This document shows positions 22,515 through 31,264 of a DNA stretch of 64,000 nt, piece after piece. The number at the start of each line of letters is the position of its first letter. Within the stretch, counting starts at the first letter, position 1. Under the pieces are notes generated by a model. It had not been told where the DNA came from and ran no database searches. It saw only the letters and a program-made list of their open reading frames with translations. This DNA is from Aliidiomarina sp. (GTDB lineage Bacteria; Pseudomonadota; Gammaproteobacteria; Enterobacterales; Alteromonadaceae). Position numbers and translations under genes: made by a program. The stretch covers positions 286,398-350,397 of the forward strand of contig NZ_JAIUMR010000002.1 of assembly GCF_022565475.1 (NCBI RefSeq), written 5' to 3'.

Positions 22515-24611
22515 ATGAAACTAAATCCAATAACCATTGCTTTGTTGACCGCTATTGCTATGCCCGCTGTGGCAGAAGAGGCAAGTGAAAAGTCAATTGA
22601 GCGCATCACTGTGCAGGGAGAATTCCGCAGTCGCGGCATTGAAGACGTGGCAGCGAGTGTTTCTGTATTGAGCGGTGACGATCTTCGCCAACGTCAAGCG
22701 GAACACCTTGAGGCGGCTTTGCTCATGGCCCCAAATGTGAACTTAGCTGCGGGTGCGTCGCGTGCCAGCTTTGTCCAGATTCGCGGCATCGGTGAACGCA
22801 GTCAATTTGTCGATCCAATCAATCCGTCGGTCGGCCTCCTACTCGACGGTATCAACTATAGTGGCCTAGGCTCCGCTGGTATTCTTTTTGATATCGGCCA
22901 AGTTGAAGTATTCCGTGGACCGCAAAGCACGCGGTTTGGCGCTGACGCCATGGCTGGCATGATTTACATGAGCAGTACAGCGCTCGATGCTGATCCAAAC
23001 GGTGTCCTTGAAGCCATGGTAGCCAACTACAATAGTCGCAGCCTTGGCCTCGCTTACGGTAGCGCCGTGAATCAGGATTTGGTTTGGCGTGGCTCGTTAT
23101 TTGGCTATCAAAGTGACGGCTTCATTGAAAACATTCACTTGCAACGCAAAGACACCCAAAACCAAGACGAAATCACGCTGCGCTTGAATGCTCATTGGCA
23201 ACTCAATGACCAATGGTCTGCAGACTTCACCTACCACCACTTTAATCTGGATAACGGCTATGACGCGTGGAGTCTCGACCGCAATCGCCAAACCTTGTCA
23301 GACACGCCGGGCAAAGACACCCTCGACAGTCATGCCGGCCGCGTTGCCCTTCGTTACTTGAGCGATCAGGGTTACGAATTACAGCTCATGACCAGTTACT
23401 TAACCGCTGACTCAGAGTATAGTTTTGATGAAGATTGGGCCTTCGAAGGTATTCGTCCCGGCTGGGAATACAACTCCTGGGATGCTTATTATCGTGAGCG
23501 TGATCAACTTGAATTAGAAGCGCGCATACTCTCAGCACAGCCACTCATGGCTGGTCGCATAGCAACCGATTGGCTCTTGGGTGTGTACCGCCAAGAGCGG
23601 ACACAAGATCTGGATCGCGATTATACCTATTTAAGTGCGCCGTTTAGCAGCCAATATGACACCGAGCGTACGGCTGTGTATGGTGAGTTACAGCAACAAT
23701 TGAACGAACGCCTGCGCTTAACCTATGGCGTCCGTTGGGAGCGCTACGATAATGACTACCGCGACAGTCGCGGTATTACGTCTGCCCCACAGGATGATGC
23801 TTGGGGCGGTCGCGTCAGCTTAGAGTATCAACTGGCACCGATGCGAACTGTCTATACCTCACTGACACGTGGCTTTAAAGGTGGTGGTGTAAACGGCGAA
23901 GCTTTAGGTCGGGTGGAAGATCGCAATCTTGAAGATCATCGTGAGTTTTTGCAGTCACGCGCGACGTTCGACTCGGAGTATTTGACCAACTTCGAAGTTG
24001 GCTACAAAGCATTTTTGCCGGAACAAAGTGTGTCGCTGCAACTGAATGCTTTTTACAGCTGGCGCGATGACATGCAAGTGAATGCCTATGTCGAGCGCAA
24101 CGCGGTCTTCGTCACTTATATGGATAATGCCTCGGACGGCACTAACTATGGTATCGAAGCTCAACTTGACTGGGTAGCAAACGATGCTTTGCGTCTATTC
24201 GTCAACCTCGGTTGGTTAGAAACTGAGTTTAATGACTTAGTGTTACGCGATGGTACCAATTTGCGCGGTCGTGCGCAGGCGCATGCGCCAAATTGGCAAC
24301 TGCATCTGGGTGGTGAGTACTCACTTCCGCAGAACTGGTTGTTACGTTTGGAGCTTGATGGTCGTGATAAATTCTATTATTCCAACAGTCATGATCAACA
24401 GTCATCTTCGTATGGGCTTGTTCATGCGCGTCTAAGCAAAACGCATAACCAGTGGGAATTCAGTCTTTGGGCACGTAATTTATTCGACAAAGACTATACG
24501 ACCCGCGGTTTCTATTTCGGCAATGATCCACGTAAAGATTACGTTGCCGAAAATTACATTCAATTCGGTGAACCGCGTCGCTTCGGCGTTACCGCGCGTT
24601 ATCGTTTCTAA
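22515..24611 (+). CDS. TonB-dependent receptor, probable thiamine uptake
   Basis: A 698-residue outer-membrane receptor. Signal peptide 1-20 (cleavage after AVA), TonB box region ERITVQGEF, plug with IRGIGERSQF and VEVFRGPQSTRFGADAMAG, then a 22-strand-type barrel ending FGVTARYRF. It sits directly behind a TPP riboswitch and ahead of thiamine-binding, PnuT-like and kinase genes, so thiamine or a thiamine precursor is the likely ligand. That assignment comes from context; receptors regulated by thi-boxes are known in marine gammaproteobacteria and Bacteroidetes. Confidence 0.9.
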   Translation: MKLNPITIALLTAIAMPAVAEEASEKSIERITVQGEFRSRGIEDVAASVSVLSGDDLRQRQAEHLEAALLMAPNVNLAAGASRASFVQIRGIGERSQFVDPINPSVGLLLDGINYSGLGSAGILFDIGQVEVFRGPQSTRFGADAMAGMIYMSSTALDADPNGVLEAMVANYNSRSLGLAYGSAVNQDLVWRGSLFGYQSDGFIENIHLQRKDTQNQDEITLRLNAHWQLNDQWSADFTYHHFNLDNGYDAWSLDRNRQTLSDTPGKDTLDSHAGRVALRYLSDQGYELQLMTSYLTADSEYSFDEDWAFEGIRPGWEYNSWDAYYRERDQLELEARILSAQPLMAGRIATDWLLGVYRQERTQDLDRDYTYLSAPFSSQYDTERTAVYGELQQQLNERLRLTYGVRWERYDNDYRDSRGITSAPQDDAWGGRVSLEYQLAPMRTVYTSLTRGFKGGGVNGEALGRVEDRNLEDHREFLQSRATFDSEYLTNFEVGYKAFLPEQSVSLQLNAFYSWRDDMQVNAYVERNAVFVTYMDNASDGTNYGIEAQLDWVANDALRLFVNLGWLETEFNDLVLRDGTNLRGRAQAHAPNWQLHLGGEYSLPQNWLLRLELDGRDKFYYSNSHDQQSSSYGLVHARLSKTHNQWEFSLWARNLFDKDYTTRGFYFGNDPRKDYVAENYIQFGEPRRFGVTARYRF

Positions 24612-24621
24612 CTAAGCAGTA

Positions 24622-24659
24622 GGGGCAGGGTGTAAGAGTGAGAGCTTGCACTCTGCCCC
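24622..24659 (+). repeat. GC-rich hairpin inside the thiamine operon
   Basis: GGGGCAGGGTG (24622-24632) pairs with CACTCTGCCCC (24649-24659) with one G-U pair and a 16-base loop. It follows the receptor stop and precedes the ribosome site of the next gene. It lacks a strong T-run, so partial termination or 3'-end protection of the receptor message is possible. Confidence 0.55.
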
Positions 24660-24678
24660 CTTTCAAGAGGACCGTACG

Positions 24679-24933
24679 ATGCAGTTATCCGCAGAAATTA
24701 GTTTGTATCCATTAGCCGTCGAATACCGGGAAATTATTGGCGAATTTGTCGAACGTCTGGCGCAATACGACGAGCTGACCGTCAATACGAATACCATGAG
24801 CACTCAGATTTTTGGCGACTACCGGACATTGATGGCGATTCTAACCGACGAACTTGAACGGGTTTATCAACAGGTGCCGTCACAAGTGTTGGTCTGTAAG
24901 TTTATTAATCGAGATTTAAATCCGAATGGATAA
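24679..24933 (+). CDS. YkoF-like thiamine/HMP-binding protein
   Basis: An 84-residue protein with the YkoF-family pattern MQLSAEISLYPLAVEY, then the central TMSTQIFGDYRTLM. YkoF-type proteins bind thiamine or its pyrimidine moiety; the Bacillus protein has two such domains, this one has a single domain. It has no signal peptide and so acts in the cytoplasm. I chose the ATG at 24679, eight bases after AAGAGG, over an upstream frame extension. It overlaps the permease gene by eight bases, showing translational coupling in the thiamine operon. Function is inferred from family resemblance and context. Confidence 0.8.
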   Translation: MQLSAEISLYPLAVEYREIIGEFVERLAQYDELTVNTNTMSTQIFGDYRTLMAILTDELERVYQQVPSQVLVCKFINRDLNPNG

Positions 24934-25570
24934 GTTACTCAGCCTTCTGGCGTTGTCGTCGACGGCGGAGCTTATTGCCGTCGGCATGGCGGTTGCCTAT
25001 GTTCTACTGGCGATTCGCCAAAGTCTGTGGTGCTGGCCAGCAGCGGTGATCAGTGCCAGTATTTATACCGTGCTATTTTTTCAAGGCCGGCTCTATATGG
25101 AAACCTTGCTACAGGTTTTTTATGTGGTCATGGCGGTCTATGGGTATTGGTCTTGGCGTTATAGTCCAGCGGCCAAACATGGGCAAACAGGCCAGCTACC
25201 GATTCGCAGTCAAACGTGGCAATGGCACCTGCAATGGGGGCTGGTTCTTCTTCCTTTAAGTCTAGCAATTGCGTGGTTGTTACAACGCTACACCGATGCG
25301 GATTTTGCCTATCTTGACTCGATCACAACGGTGTTTAGCTTCTTTGCGACGTTCTTGGTCGCGAGAAAACTCCTAGAAAACTGGCTTTATTGGATAGTAA
25401 TTGATTTACTATACGTGGGCTTGTTTTGGTTCAAAGGCTTTCATGCGACCTCGATCTTATTTGCGGTTTATACCGTGATGGCGACTATAGGTTATTTTAA
25501 ATGGCGCCAAGCACTGAAAGACGAGCACGAGAACAAAACCGACATGCGCATGGAAACGGTTGCAGAATAG
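24926..25570 (+). CDS. pnuT: PnuC-family thiamine permease (PnuT-like)
   Basis: A 214-residue protein of about seven membrane helices with PnuC-family marks: WCWPAAVISA near residue 36, YWSWRY, and ENWLYWIVIDLLYVG near 150. PnuC proteins are facilitated-diffusion vitamin carriers; those under TPP riboswitches are called PnuT and carry thiamine. It needs a kinase for trapping, and an APH-fold kinase gene follows 57 bases on. The overlap with the YkoF-like gene supports a shared operon. Confidence 0.88.
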   Translation: MDKLLSLLALSSTAELIAVGMAVAYVLLAIRQSLWCWPAAVISASIYTVLFFQGRLYMETLLQVFYVVMAVYGYWSWRYSPAAKHGQTGQLPIRSQTWQWHLQWGLVLLPLSLAIAWLLQRYTDADFAYLDSITTVFSFFATFLVARKLLENWLYWIVIDLLYVGLFWFKGFHATSILFAVYTVMATIGYFKWRQALKDEHENKTDMRMETVAE

Positions 25571-25627
25571 GGAGATTATCCTCAGACTATAACGCTATGT
25601 AGCAGTAAATGACGGGATCTCAAGACG

Positions 25628-26419
25628 ATGGCATTTCCAACAAGTTGTTTAGCACACTTACCGGTTCATGGTGTTTGGAAAACCCACGCCATTGGCCATG
25701 ATCTCGCCAACTCGACATGGCGCATTGAGAATGGCGAACATCAATATATTGTCAAACAATACTCCCATGACACGGAATTTGGACGCCAAAGTGGCGAAGC
25801 GATTCAGCTTGATCAGTTACTTGCCGAGCAAGGCTCAGCTCCACAAGTGATATATGCTGACCAAGACGCTGGCGTCGTGGTGCAAGAATTTCTCAATGGC
25901 GATTCCGTGGCTAACATTTTCGATCCCATTCAACGCGCCGAACAACTTGCCGAAGCGCAGCTGCATGTCCATCAATTACAGGTTGATGCGCGACCTTGGT
26001 CGTTGAGTGAGCGGGTGCAGGCCTATTGCAACGCGCTTGAAGACCTACTGCCAGGCCGTGGCCGTGACGCGCGGAGTGACTGCGAAAGCTATGCGGACTT
26101 GTTTGCAGCTTGGGAGCATGGTCCGAAAGTTTTTTGCCATCACGACCTTAATGCGGAACATGTTTTTTTCCGTCCAGAATTAAAGATCATTGATTGGGAG
26201 TATGCCGGTTATGGGCACCCAGCCTTTGATGTGGCGTCAACGATGGTCATTAACGATCTCTATGATGATGAAATAGACGCTTTTTTAGAGGTTTACAACC
26301 AAACAGCGGAGTACATGCTTGATCGCGAAGAACTTCGTGACTGGGTTCGTCTCGTGGCGCTGATTAATCGTATCTGGTTTCAATTACAAGAAGCACTGAC
26401 AGCGACTGAATCGGTGTAA
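25628..26419 (+). CDS. APH-fold kinase, probable thiamine kinase
   Basis: A 263-residue aminoglycoside-phosphotransferase/choline-kinase-fold protein. Catalytic loop VFCHHDLNAEHVFF (HxDxxxxN type, with Asp152 in H-H-D-L-N) and metal-binding IDWEYAGYGHPAFDVAS (Asp-Trp-Glu) are clear; an N-terminal lysine in YIVKQY would bind ATP. As the last gene after a TPP riboswitch, receptor, thiamine-binding protein and PnuT-like permease, its likely job is thiamine phosphorylation and trapping. Enteric ThiK belongs to the same fold. Choline kinase remains possible on sequence alone. Confidence 0.8.
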   Translation: MAFPTSCLAHLPVHGVWKTHAIGHDLANSTWRIENGEHQYIVKQYSHDTEFGRQSGEAIQLDQLLAEQGSAPQVIYADQDAGVVVQEFLNGDSVANIFDPIQRAEQLAEAQLHVHQLQVDARPWSLSERVQAYCNALEDLLPGRGRDARSDCESYADLFAAWEHGPKVFCHHDLNAEHVFFRPELKIIDWEYAGYGHPAFDVASTMVINDLYDDEIDAFLEVYNQTAEYMLDREELRDWVRLVALINRIWFQLQEALTATESV

Positions 26420-26494
26420 AGGACTTCGTTAAGGCAGCGACCACCTAAACCCAAAATCACAGGACGAAGGATTGGAGGCGTGAAAGGAGAAGGT

Positions 26495-27841
26495 ATGGCG
26501 AGCAGTAAGGACCAACAGAGTCCGCTTACCGAGCGCGTATATGGTTATTTAGCTGAGGATGAAGACGCGCGCGTGTGCAAGGATATTCCTGCTGAGGCGT
26601 GCAGTGAGCAGCCGACAGCATTTATGCTGCACCTATGGAGTCTCACTCTGACAAAGCTTGGTGACTCGCTCGTCAGTGCCCGTCTTGTGCTGCCATGGAT
26701 GTTGTCCGTAGCCGGTGCGCCCGCGTTTTTTATCAGCATGCTCGTCCCTTTACGTGAATCGCTCTCCTTATTACCACAGTTGTTTGTCGCCCAGCGCATG
26801 CGTGAACGACCCGTGCGGAAATGGTTTTGGGTTGTTGGTAGCGTTGGACAAGCGCTGGCGCTGCTGCTGATTGTCGCTGGACTGGTGCTGCTGAGTCGCG
26901 AGACGTTGTCACCACTGGCTTTTGGTTGGTGGACGATTGCTTGGCTGGTGGTTTTCAGTATTTCTCGCGGTATCTGCTCGGTGGCCAGTAAAGATGTTTT
27001 GGGTAAAACGATTTCAAAAACTCGGCGCGGTCGCTTGACCGGATTAGCGGCAACGACGGCTGGTTTTATGACCCTTGCTACCGCAGCTTTGATCATGTTT
27101 GCACCCGAGGTTGATGGCAGTCTCAATCTATTTATCGCCTTATTTACTGGTGCCGCATTTTTATGGTTATTTGCTGCAGTCAGTTATGCCCGCATTCCGG
27201 AAACGCCAGGCGCGACCAGTGGTGGCGGCAATGCAATCACTGAGGCGATCAAGTCGTTACGGCTACTCTGGCAGGACAAGAATTTCGGCCAATTTGTGTT
27301 GACTCGTGCTTTGCTCGTTTCCTCTGCTTTTTCCATTCCTTATATTGTCGTCTTGATTCAACGTCAAACCGACGGTGCATTGACCGGCCTTGGCGGCCTG
27401 CTCCTGGCCAGTGGTTTGGCTGGCATGCTCGCGGGGCGATTTTGGGGGAAATGGTCGGACAGCGCCAGCCATCACGTCATGGCCGCCGCCGCTTTTATGG
27501 CGTCCGTGGTGATGGCGTTAACCTTGGTGGTTAATTGGACCAATGCTGAATGGCTTGGTTTAAGCGTGGTTGGCGGTGGCTTAATTTTCCTTGCCGCAGT
27601 TGCCCATCATGGTGCTCGAGTGGGTCGCAAAACCTACTTGGTTGACATGGCCACCCAAGAAAACCGTGCGCAGTATACGGCGGTGAGTAATACCGTCATT
27701 GGGGCTTTGTTGCTGCTGGGCATGTTGCTGGGGATTCTCGATGAATTGTTTGGCACCGCGATGGTCTTAGTGCTACTCATCGCGGTGGGCATTATTGCTG
27801 GCGTCCGTGCCTTAACCCTGCCGAACGTAACGGCCGATTAA
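26495..27841 (+). CDS. MFS transporter of unknown substrate
   Basis: A 448-residue major facilitator-type protein with about ten to twelve hydrophobic segments, a hydrophilic N-terminal extension of some 45 residues ([18 protein letters not shown]) and a basic central loop ([14 protein letters not shown]). No substrate-defining motif is visible. The ATG at 26495 follows AGGAG with good spacing; a GTG at 26480 is in frame but its own ribosome site would be too close. It is 75 bases after the kinase and might be at the end of the thiamine operon, but nothing ties it to thiamine. The stop overlaps that of trhO within TTAA. Confidence 0.75.
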   Translation: MASSKDQQSPLTERVYGYLAEDEDARVCKDIPAEACSEQPTAFMLHLWSLTLTKLGDSLVSARLVLPWMLSVAGAPAFFISMLVPLRESLSLLPQLFVAQRMRERPVRKWFWVVGSVGQALALLLIVAGLVLLSRETLSPLAFGWWTIAWLVVFSISRGICSVASKDVLGKTISKTRRGRLTGLAATTAGFMTLATAALIMFAPEVDGSLNLFIALFTGAAFLWLFAAVSYARIPETPGATSGGGNAITEAIKSLRLLWQDKNFGQFVLTRALLVSSAFSIPYIVVLIQRQTDGALTGLGGLLLASGLAGMLAGRFWGKWSDSASHHVMAAAAFMASVVMALTLVVNWTNAEWLGLSVVGGGLIFLAAVAHHGARVGRKTYLVDMATQENRAQYTAVSNTVIGALLLLGMLLGILDELFGTAMVLVLLIAVGIIAGVRALTLPNVTAD

Positions 27842-28758
27842 CCTTCGAGGCGACCGTCGCGAATGTGTTTTTCGCCACGTTGCTTGGCCAGCTGAATTTG
27901 CTTCTCGCGCTCAGCAAAGCGTTCTTTTTGGTCTGGCGTCGTTTTGTCGTAACAGTGCGGACAGCTCACGCCTTTTTGATACAACTCAGAAGCCATTTCT
28001 TCGGCCGTAATAGGCATCCGACAGGCGTAGCACTGATCGTAAGTGCCCGGTTCAAGTCCATGTTTGACCGTAACGCGTTGGTCGAAGACAAAGCATTCGC
28101 CGTCCCACATGCTTTCTTCCGCAGGCACTTCTTCAAGATACTTTAAAATCCCGCCTTGCAGGTGGTAAACCTCGTCGAAGCCAAGCTCTTTTAGGTACGC
28201 CGTCGATTTCTCGCAACGAATACCACCAGTGCAGAACATGGCGACTTTCTTGTGCTTACCTTTGTCGAGGTGCTGCTGCACGTACTCAGGAAATTCTCGG
28301 AATGTTTCTGTTTTCGGATTCACTGCCCCTTTAAAGGTGCCAACCGCGTACTCGTAGTCGTTGCGGGTGTCGATGAGCAAGACGTCTGGGTCATTGATCA
28401 GTTGATTCCACTCTTGCGGTTTCACATAGGTGCCGACCACGTTCTTCGGGTCGATCCAATCAATGCCCATGGTCACGATTTCTTTCTTCAACTTGACCTT
28501 GGTGCGGTAGAAGGCTTGCGCTTCACTGAGTGATTCTTTGTGCTCGAGATCGGCCAAGCGCGGGTCGCTACGCAACCATGCGAGGGTCGCGTCAATGCTT
28601 TCACGGGTACCACAAATGGTGCCGTTAATGCCTTCGCGGGCAAGCAGGAGGGTGCCTTTCACTTGGTGTTCGGCCATCACGTCAAATAAAGGCTGGCGTA
28701 ATGCCTCATAATCATTGAGCTCAACAAACTTGTAGAGCGCAGCGCAGATGTATTGCAT
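27838..28758 (-). CDS. trhO: tRNA uridine(34) hydroxylase, rhodanese family
   Basis: A 306-residue YceA/TrhO protein, which hydroxylates U34 of certain tRNAs on the way to 5-methoxyuridine-type modifications. It has an N-terminal acylphosphatase-like domain ([13 protein letters not shown]), a rhodanese domain with the catalytic cysteine in [16 protein letters not shown], and a C-terminal zinc-ribbon-like set of cysteines (CYACRMP and CPHC). Length and motifs match the family. It is transcribed convergently with the MFS gene and the stop codons overlap by four bases. Confidence 0.93.
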   Translation of the reverse strand: MQYICAALYKFVELNDYEALRQPLFDVMAEHQVKGTLLLAREGINGTICGTRESIDATLAWLRSDPRLADLEHKESLSEAQAFYRTKVKLKKEIVTMGIDWIDPKNVVGTYVKPQEWNQLINDPDVLLIDTRNDYEYAVGTFKGAVNPKTETFREFPEYVQQHLDKGKHKKVAMFCTGGIRCEKSTAYLKELGFDEVYHLQGGILKYLEEVPAEESMWDGECFVFDQRVTVKHGLEPGTYDQCYACRMPITAEEMASELYQKGVSCPHCYDKTTPDQKERFAEREKQIQLAKQRGEKHIRDGRLEG

Positions 28759-28843
28759 GGGTAGAAACCTTTCGTTAGCTGGCTGAACCGTAAATTCAGG
28801 GCCAGGTGTTTACCAAATGGTGTTTTGCGGGCGCGGATTATAC

Positions 28844-28878
28844 AAAAAAACGGCAACATGTGCGAATGTTGCCGTTTT
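28844..28878 (-). terminator. Intrinsic terminator of dps
   Basis: CGGCAACAT (28851-28859) pairs with ATGTTGCCG (28866-28874) around a six-base loop; on the minus strand the stem is followed by seven T. It lies just downstream of the dps stop. Confidence 0.88.
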
Positions 28879-28898
28879 GGTATTGAGATTAAAGACGT

Positions 28899-29372
28899 TT
28901 AACCAAGGTATGCGGTCAACATCCAAGCTGTTTTCTCTTGTTGACTAATGTAGTCAGCCATTAATGAATTCGTGCCTTCATCGCCTGCATTTCCAGCAAG
29001 CTCAAGAATTTCCCGCTGTAAAGCGATAACCGTTTTATAGCTGCCTAAAATGCTGGTGACGCATTCGCGGCCGTCGTGTAAGTCCTTCTCTTCTGCAATT
29101 GAGCTTTGCTCTAAATAGGCAGAGTAGGCATGACGCGGGCGCTGGCCGAGGGTTAAAATCCGCTCAGCGATTTCGTCGACTTTAAGCAGTAAGTCATTGT
29201 AGGTTTCTTCAAATTTTGCATGCAGTTCAAAGAAGTTTTCGCCGCGCACGTTCCAGTGAAAACCACGAACATTCATATAGAAAATTTGGTAATTTGCTAA
29301 TAGCTCATTGAGTTTGTCAGCAAGTTTTTTCGCACTTTCCTGTTCTAGGCCAATAACATTCAATTGTTTCAT
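28899..29372 (-). CDS. dps: Dps family DNA-binding ferritin-like protein
   Basis: A 157-residue Dps/miniferritin. Dps dodecamers oxidise iron with peroxide at inter-subunit ferroxidase sites and protect DNA. The site is visible in GFHWNVRGENFFELHAKFEE (His, His, Glu) with the following helix QRPRHAY. The N-terminal tail is short, so DNA compaction may be weak. A strong AAGGAG precedes the ATG. An imperfect inverted repeat GTTTAACTC/GAGTTTAAC (29400-29408 and 29417-29425) lies 28 bases upstream and may be a regulatory site. Confidence 0.93.
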   Translation of the reverse strand: MKQLNVIGLEQESAKKLADKLNELLANYQIFYMNVRGFHWNVRGENFFELHAKFEETYNDLLLKVDEIAERILTLGQRPRHAYSAYLEQSSIAEEKDLHDGRECVTSILGSYKTVIALQREILELAGNAGDEGTNSLMADYISQQEKTAWMLTAYLG

Positions 29373-29399
29373 CGCGTGGCTCCTTTTAATCGGATGAGT

Positions 29400-29425
29400 G
29401 TTTAACTCGTAATATTGAGTTTAAC
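29400..29425 (-). promoter_or_regulatory. Inverted repeat upstream of dps
   Basis: GTTTAACTC and GAGTTTAAC are separated by eight bases and form a near-palindrome with one mismatched pair. The position, 28 bases before the dps start, fits an operator or the promoter area. I do not recognise the regulator. Confidence 0.3.
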
Positions 29426-29476
29426 AAGTTTCGGCGCAATCTCGAGCGCTATCTTTCGATTGTACCATTCGCTTTT

Positions 29477-31264
29477 TTAATCGAGTTGCGTTGAATCAAT
29501 AACCGTAAGAATAGGGTCATGATCCGACGAACGATAAGGCGTTGGTGCGTACCAATGCTCTTGTTGCCAAGTCGTCTTGTTCTCCAGCGGGTACTCGAAC
29601 GCAACAGGTTCGTCGGAATTGATATACCAATGCGCCATCCCGATGACGGCGGAAAGCATACGTTCATGCACGAGCACATGATCTAAACTGCCTTTTTCGC
29701 CCCGAAAGACATACGAATAACCGTCCGGGTCGAAGTCATGGGCAAGGTTACGATAACCAACACCGGCCAATGCAGTCAGCGGATCTTCTTGTTTATAGGC
29801 ATTGAAATCACCAAGTAGGACAAAATTGTCGTGCTCAATGCCGCCTGGGTTGGTGTCAAGCCAGGCTGCTAATTCGAGCGCCGTTTCGACGCGTAGTGCG
29901 TTCCAACACGCCTGGCCATCGCCTTGGTTGGCATTGGCGTCGTTGCGATCGCGCGGACAACCACCTTTCGATTTAAAGTGATTGGCAACAACCGCGAGCT
30001 GCTTACCAGAGGCGTTGACCTGAAAGTTTTGCAGCAGCGGTGGTCGGCTACCCCAACCAAAGGCACCATCGGTGGTCCAGAGTAAATCACCGACAGGCGT
30101 AACCTGTGCTGGTTTATAAATTATCGCTTGGGTGATGGCATCTGAACCGACACGATCCGTGTCAGCGCTGACGTAGGCAAAGACATCAGCACCTGCCGCT
30201 TCGTTAAGTCCGCGCGTTAAATCGGCTAGTGCGCTGTGTTGATCAAAGCCGTCATTTTCCATTTCCATTAAGGCATAGATATCGGCATCCAGTGCAATCA
30301 TAGTGGCAATGGTGCGCGCGCGCTGACGTTCAAATTCAGTCGTATTCGCTGCGCCCCGTGGGGTTGGAAAGCCGCCACCTTGGCCGTCGCCATTGAAATA
30401 ATTCAAGACGTTAAACGCGACCACACGAACGTCACCACCATCAATATCCGGCACTGGAGCACGCGGGTTGGTGGCGATAAACTCAGGTTCAGTGACAGGG
30501 TGCAGATGGTAATTCTGTCCCACGCGGACAAGGACGCCCTCGAGTTGACGGACGGTATCACCGCTGCGTACCGGGTTATCGATATGCAGCCCCCCAGTAG
30601 GATACGGAATTTGTTCTGGATACTCGGTGTACGAACCGTCGTCTAGAACGAGACGTTTTGCCTGATTGTTCGCACTATAAGCAGCAGCTTCGGCGCCCGG
30701 CGCGACCACTTGCGTTGCGGTCCACAATCGTTCACTGGCGAGGTCTAATGTACCAAAGCGAGCGAGCTGATAGTGACCAATGACGAGCAGGTCTTGATCA
30801 ATTCTGACGCGTTGAAACAGATGTTCGCCCAACGATGCGTCGCTTGCTACTGGCAGCGTTAACGTTTGTGTTGTGACGGCCGATTGACCACAGTGGATGA
30901 TATCGCTGACTTGGTGCAGTTCCCAATGACCTTGGCCCGATTGCACGGTCGCCGTTAGGTTGAGTTGATCACCAACAGTGACTGTACCAATCATCTCACT
31001 ATCGTGGACGAACACCGCACCAGCAGCGTTGGGTGCTTGCATAAAGAAACCGCCAAGTTGCGACTCGCCGTGAAAGACACCATGGACGATACCGGTCAGG
31101 TTAATGGTTTGGCCTTCAGAGTCAGCAAGGCTTTGGTAAGTACTGACTGACGTCTCGCACTTCGGATCGACCGCGACTTGAGTTGGCGAGTTGGGGCTAC
31201 ACGCGGTCGCGACGAGCGCAAGACTAATACTCGCGAATAAGAGTGAAAATTTTGCGGTCTTCAT
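29477..31264 (-). CDS. ExeM/NucH-family extracellular endonuclease, lipoprotein
   Basis: A 595-residue predicted surface or periplasmic lipoprotein (signal peptide, lipobox ATAC with Cys22). Residues about 40-270 form OB-fold-like DNA-binding repeats; about 275-590 is an endonuclease/exonuclease/phosphatase domain with VVAFNVLNYFNGD, MEMEND (catalytic Glu), VVANHFKSKGG, LLGDFNAYKQEDP and the terminal SSDHDPIL. ExeM/NucH nucleases degrade extracellular DNA, supplying phosphate and nucleosides or trimming biofilm; nucleoside uptake genes lie 2 kb away. No C-terminal sorting anchor is visible. The start overlaps the pheA stop in ATGA. Confidence 0.9.
   Translation of the reverse strand: MKTAKFSLLFASISLALVATACSPNSPTQVAVDPKCETSVSTYQSLADSEGQTINLTGIVHGVFHGESQLGGFFMQAPNAAGAVFVHDSEMIGTVTVGDQLNLTATVQSGQGHWELHQVSDIIHCGQSAVTTQTLTLPVASDASLGEHLFQRVRIDQDLLVIGHYQLARFGTLDLASERLWTATQVVAPGAEAAAYSANNQAKRLVLDDGSYTEYPEQIPYPTGGLHIDNPVRSGDTVRQLEGVLVRVGQNYHLHPVTEPEFIATNPRAPVPDIDGGDVRVVAFNVLNYFNGDGQGGGFPTPRGAANTTEFERQRARTIATMIALDADIYALMEMENDGFDQHSALADLTRGLNEAAGADVFAYVSADTDRVGSDAITQAIIYKPAQVTPVGDLLWTTDGAFGWGSRPPLLQNFQVNASGKQLAVVANHFKSKGGCPRDRNDANANQGDGQACWNALRVETALELAAWLDTNPGGIEHDNFVLLGDFNAYKQEDPLTALAGVGYRNLAHDFDPDGYSYVFRGEKGSLDHVLVHERMLSAVIGMAHWYINSDEPVAFEYPLENKTTWQQEHWYAPTPYRSSDHDPILTVIDSTQLD

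Noticed and set aside
26545..27126. 193-codon frame antisense to the MFS gene
   Set aside because: Its sequence is low in protein-like patterning and mirrors the codon structure of the opposite gene; the plus-strand frame clearly encodes a membrane protein.
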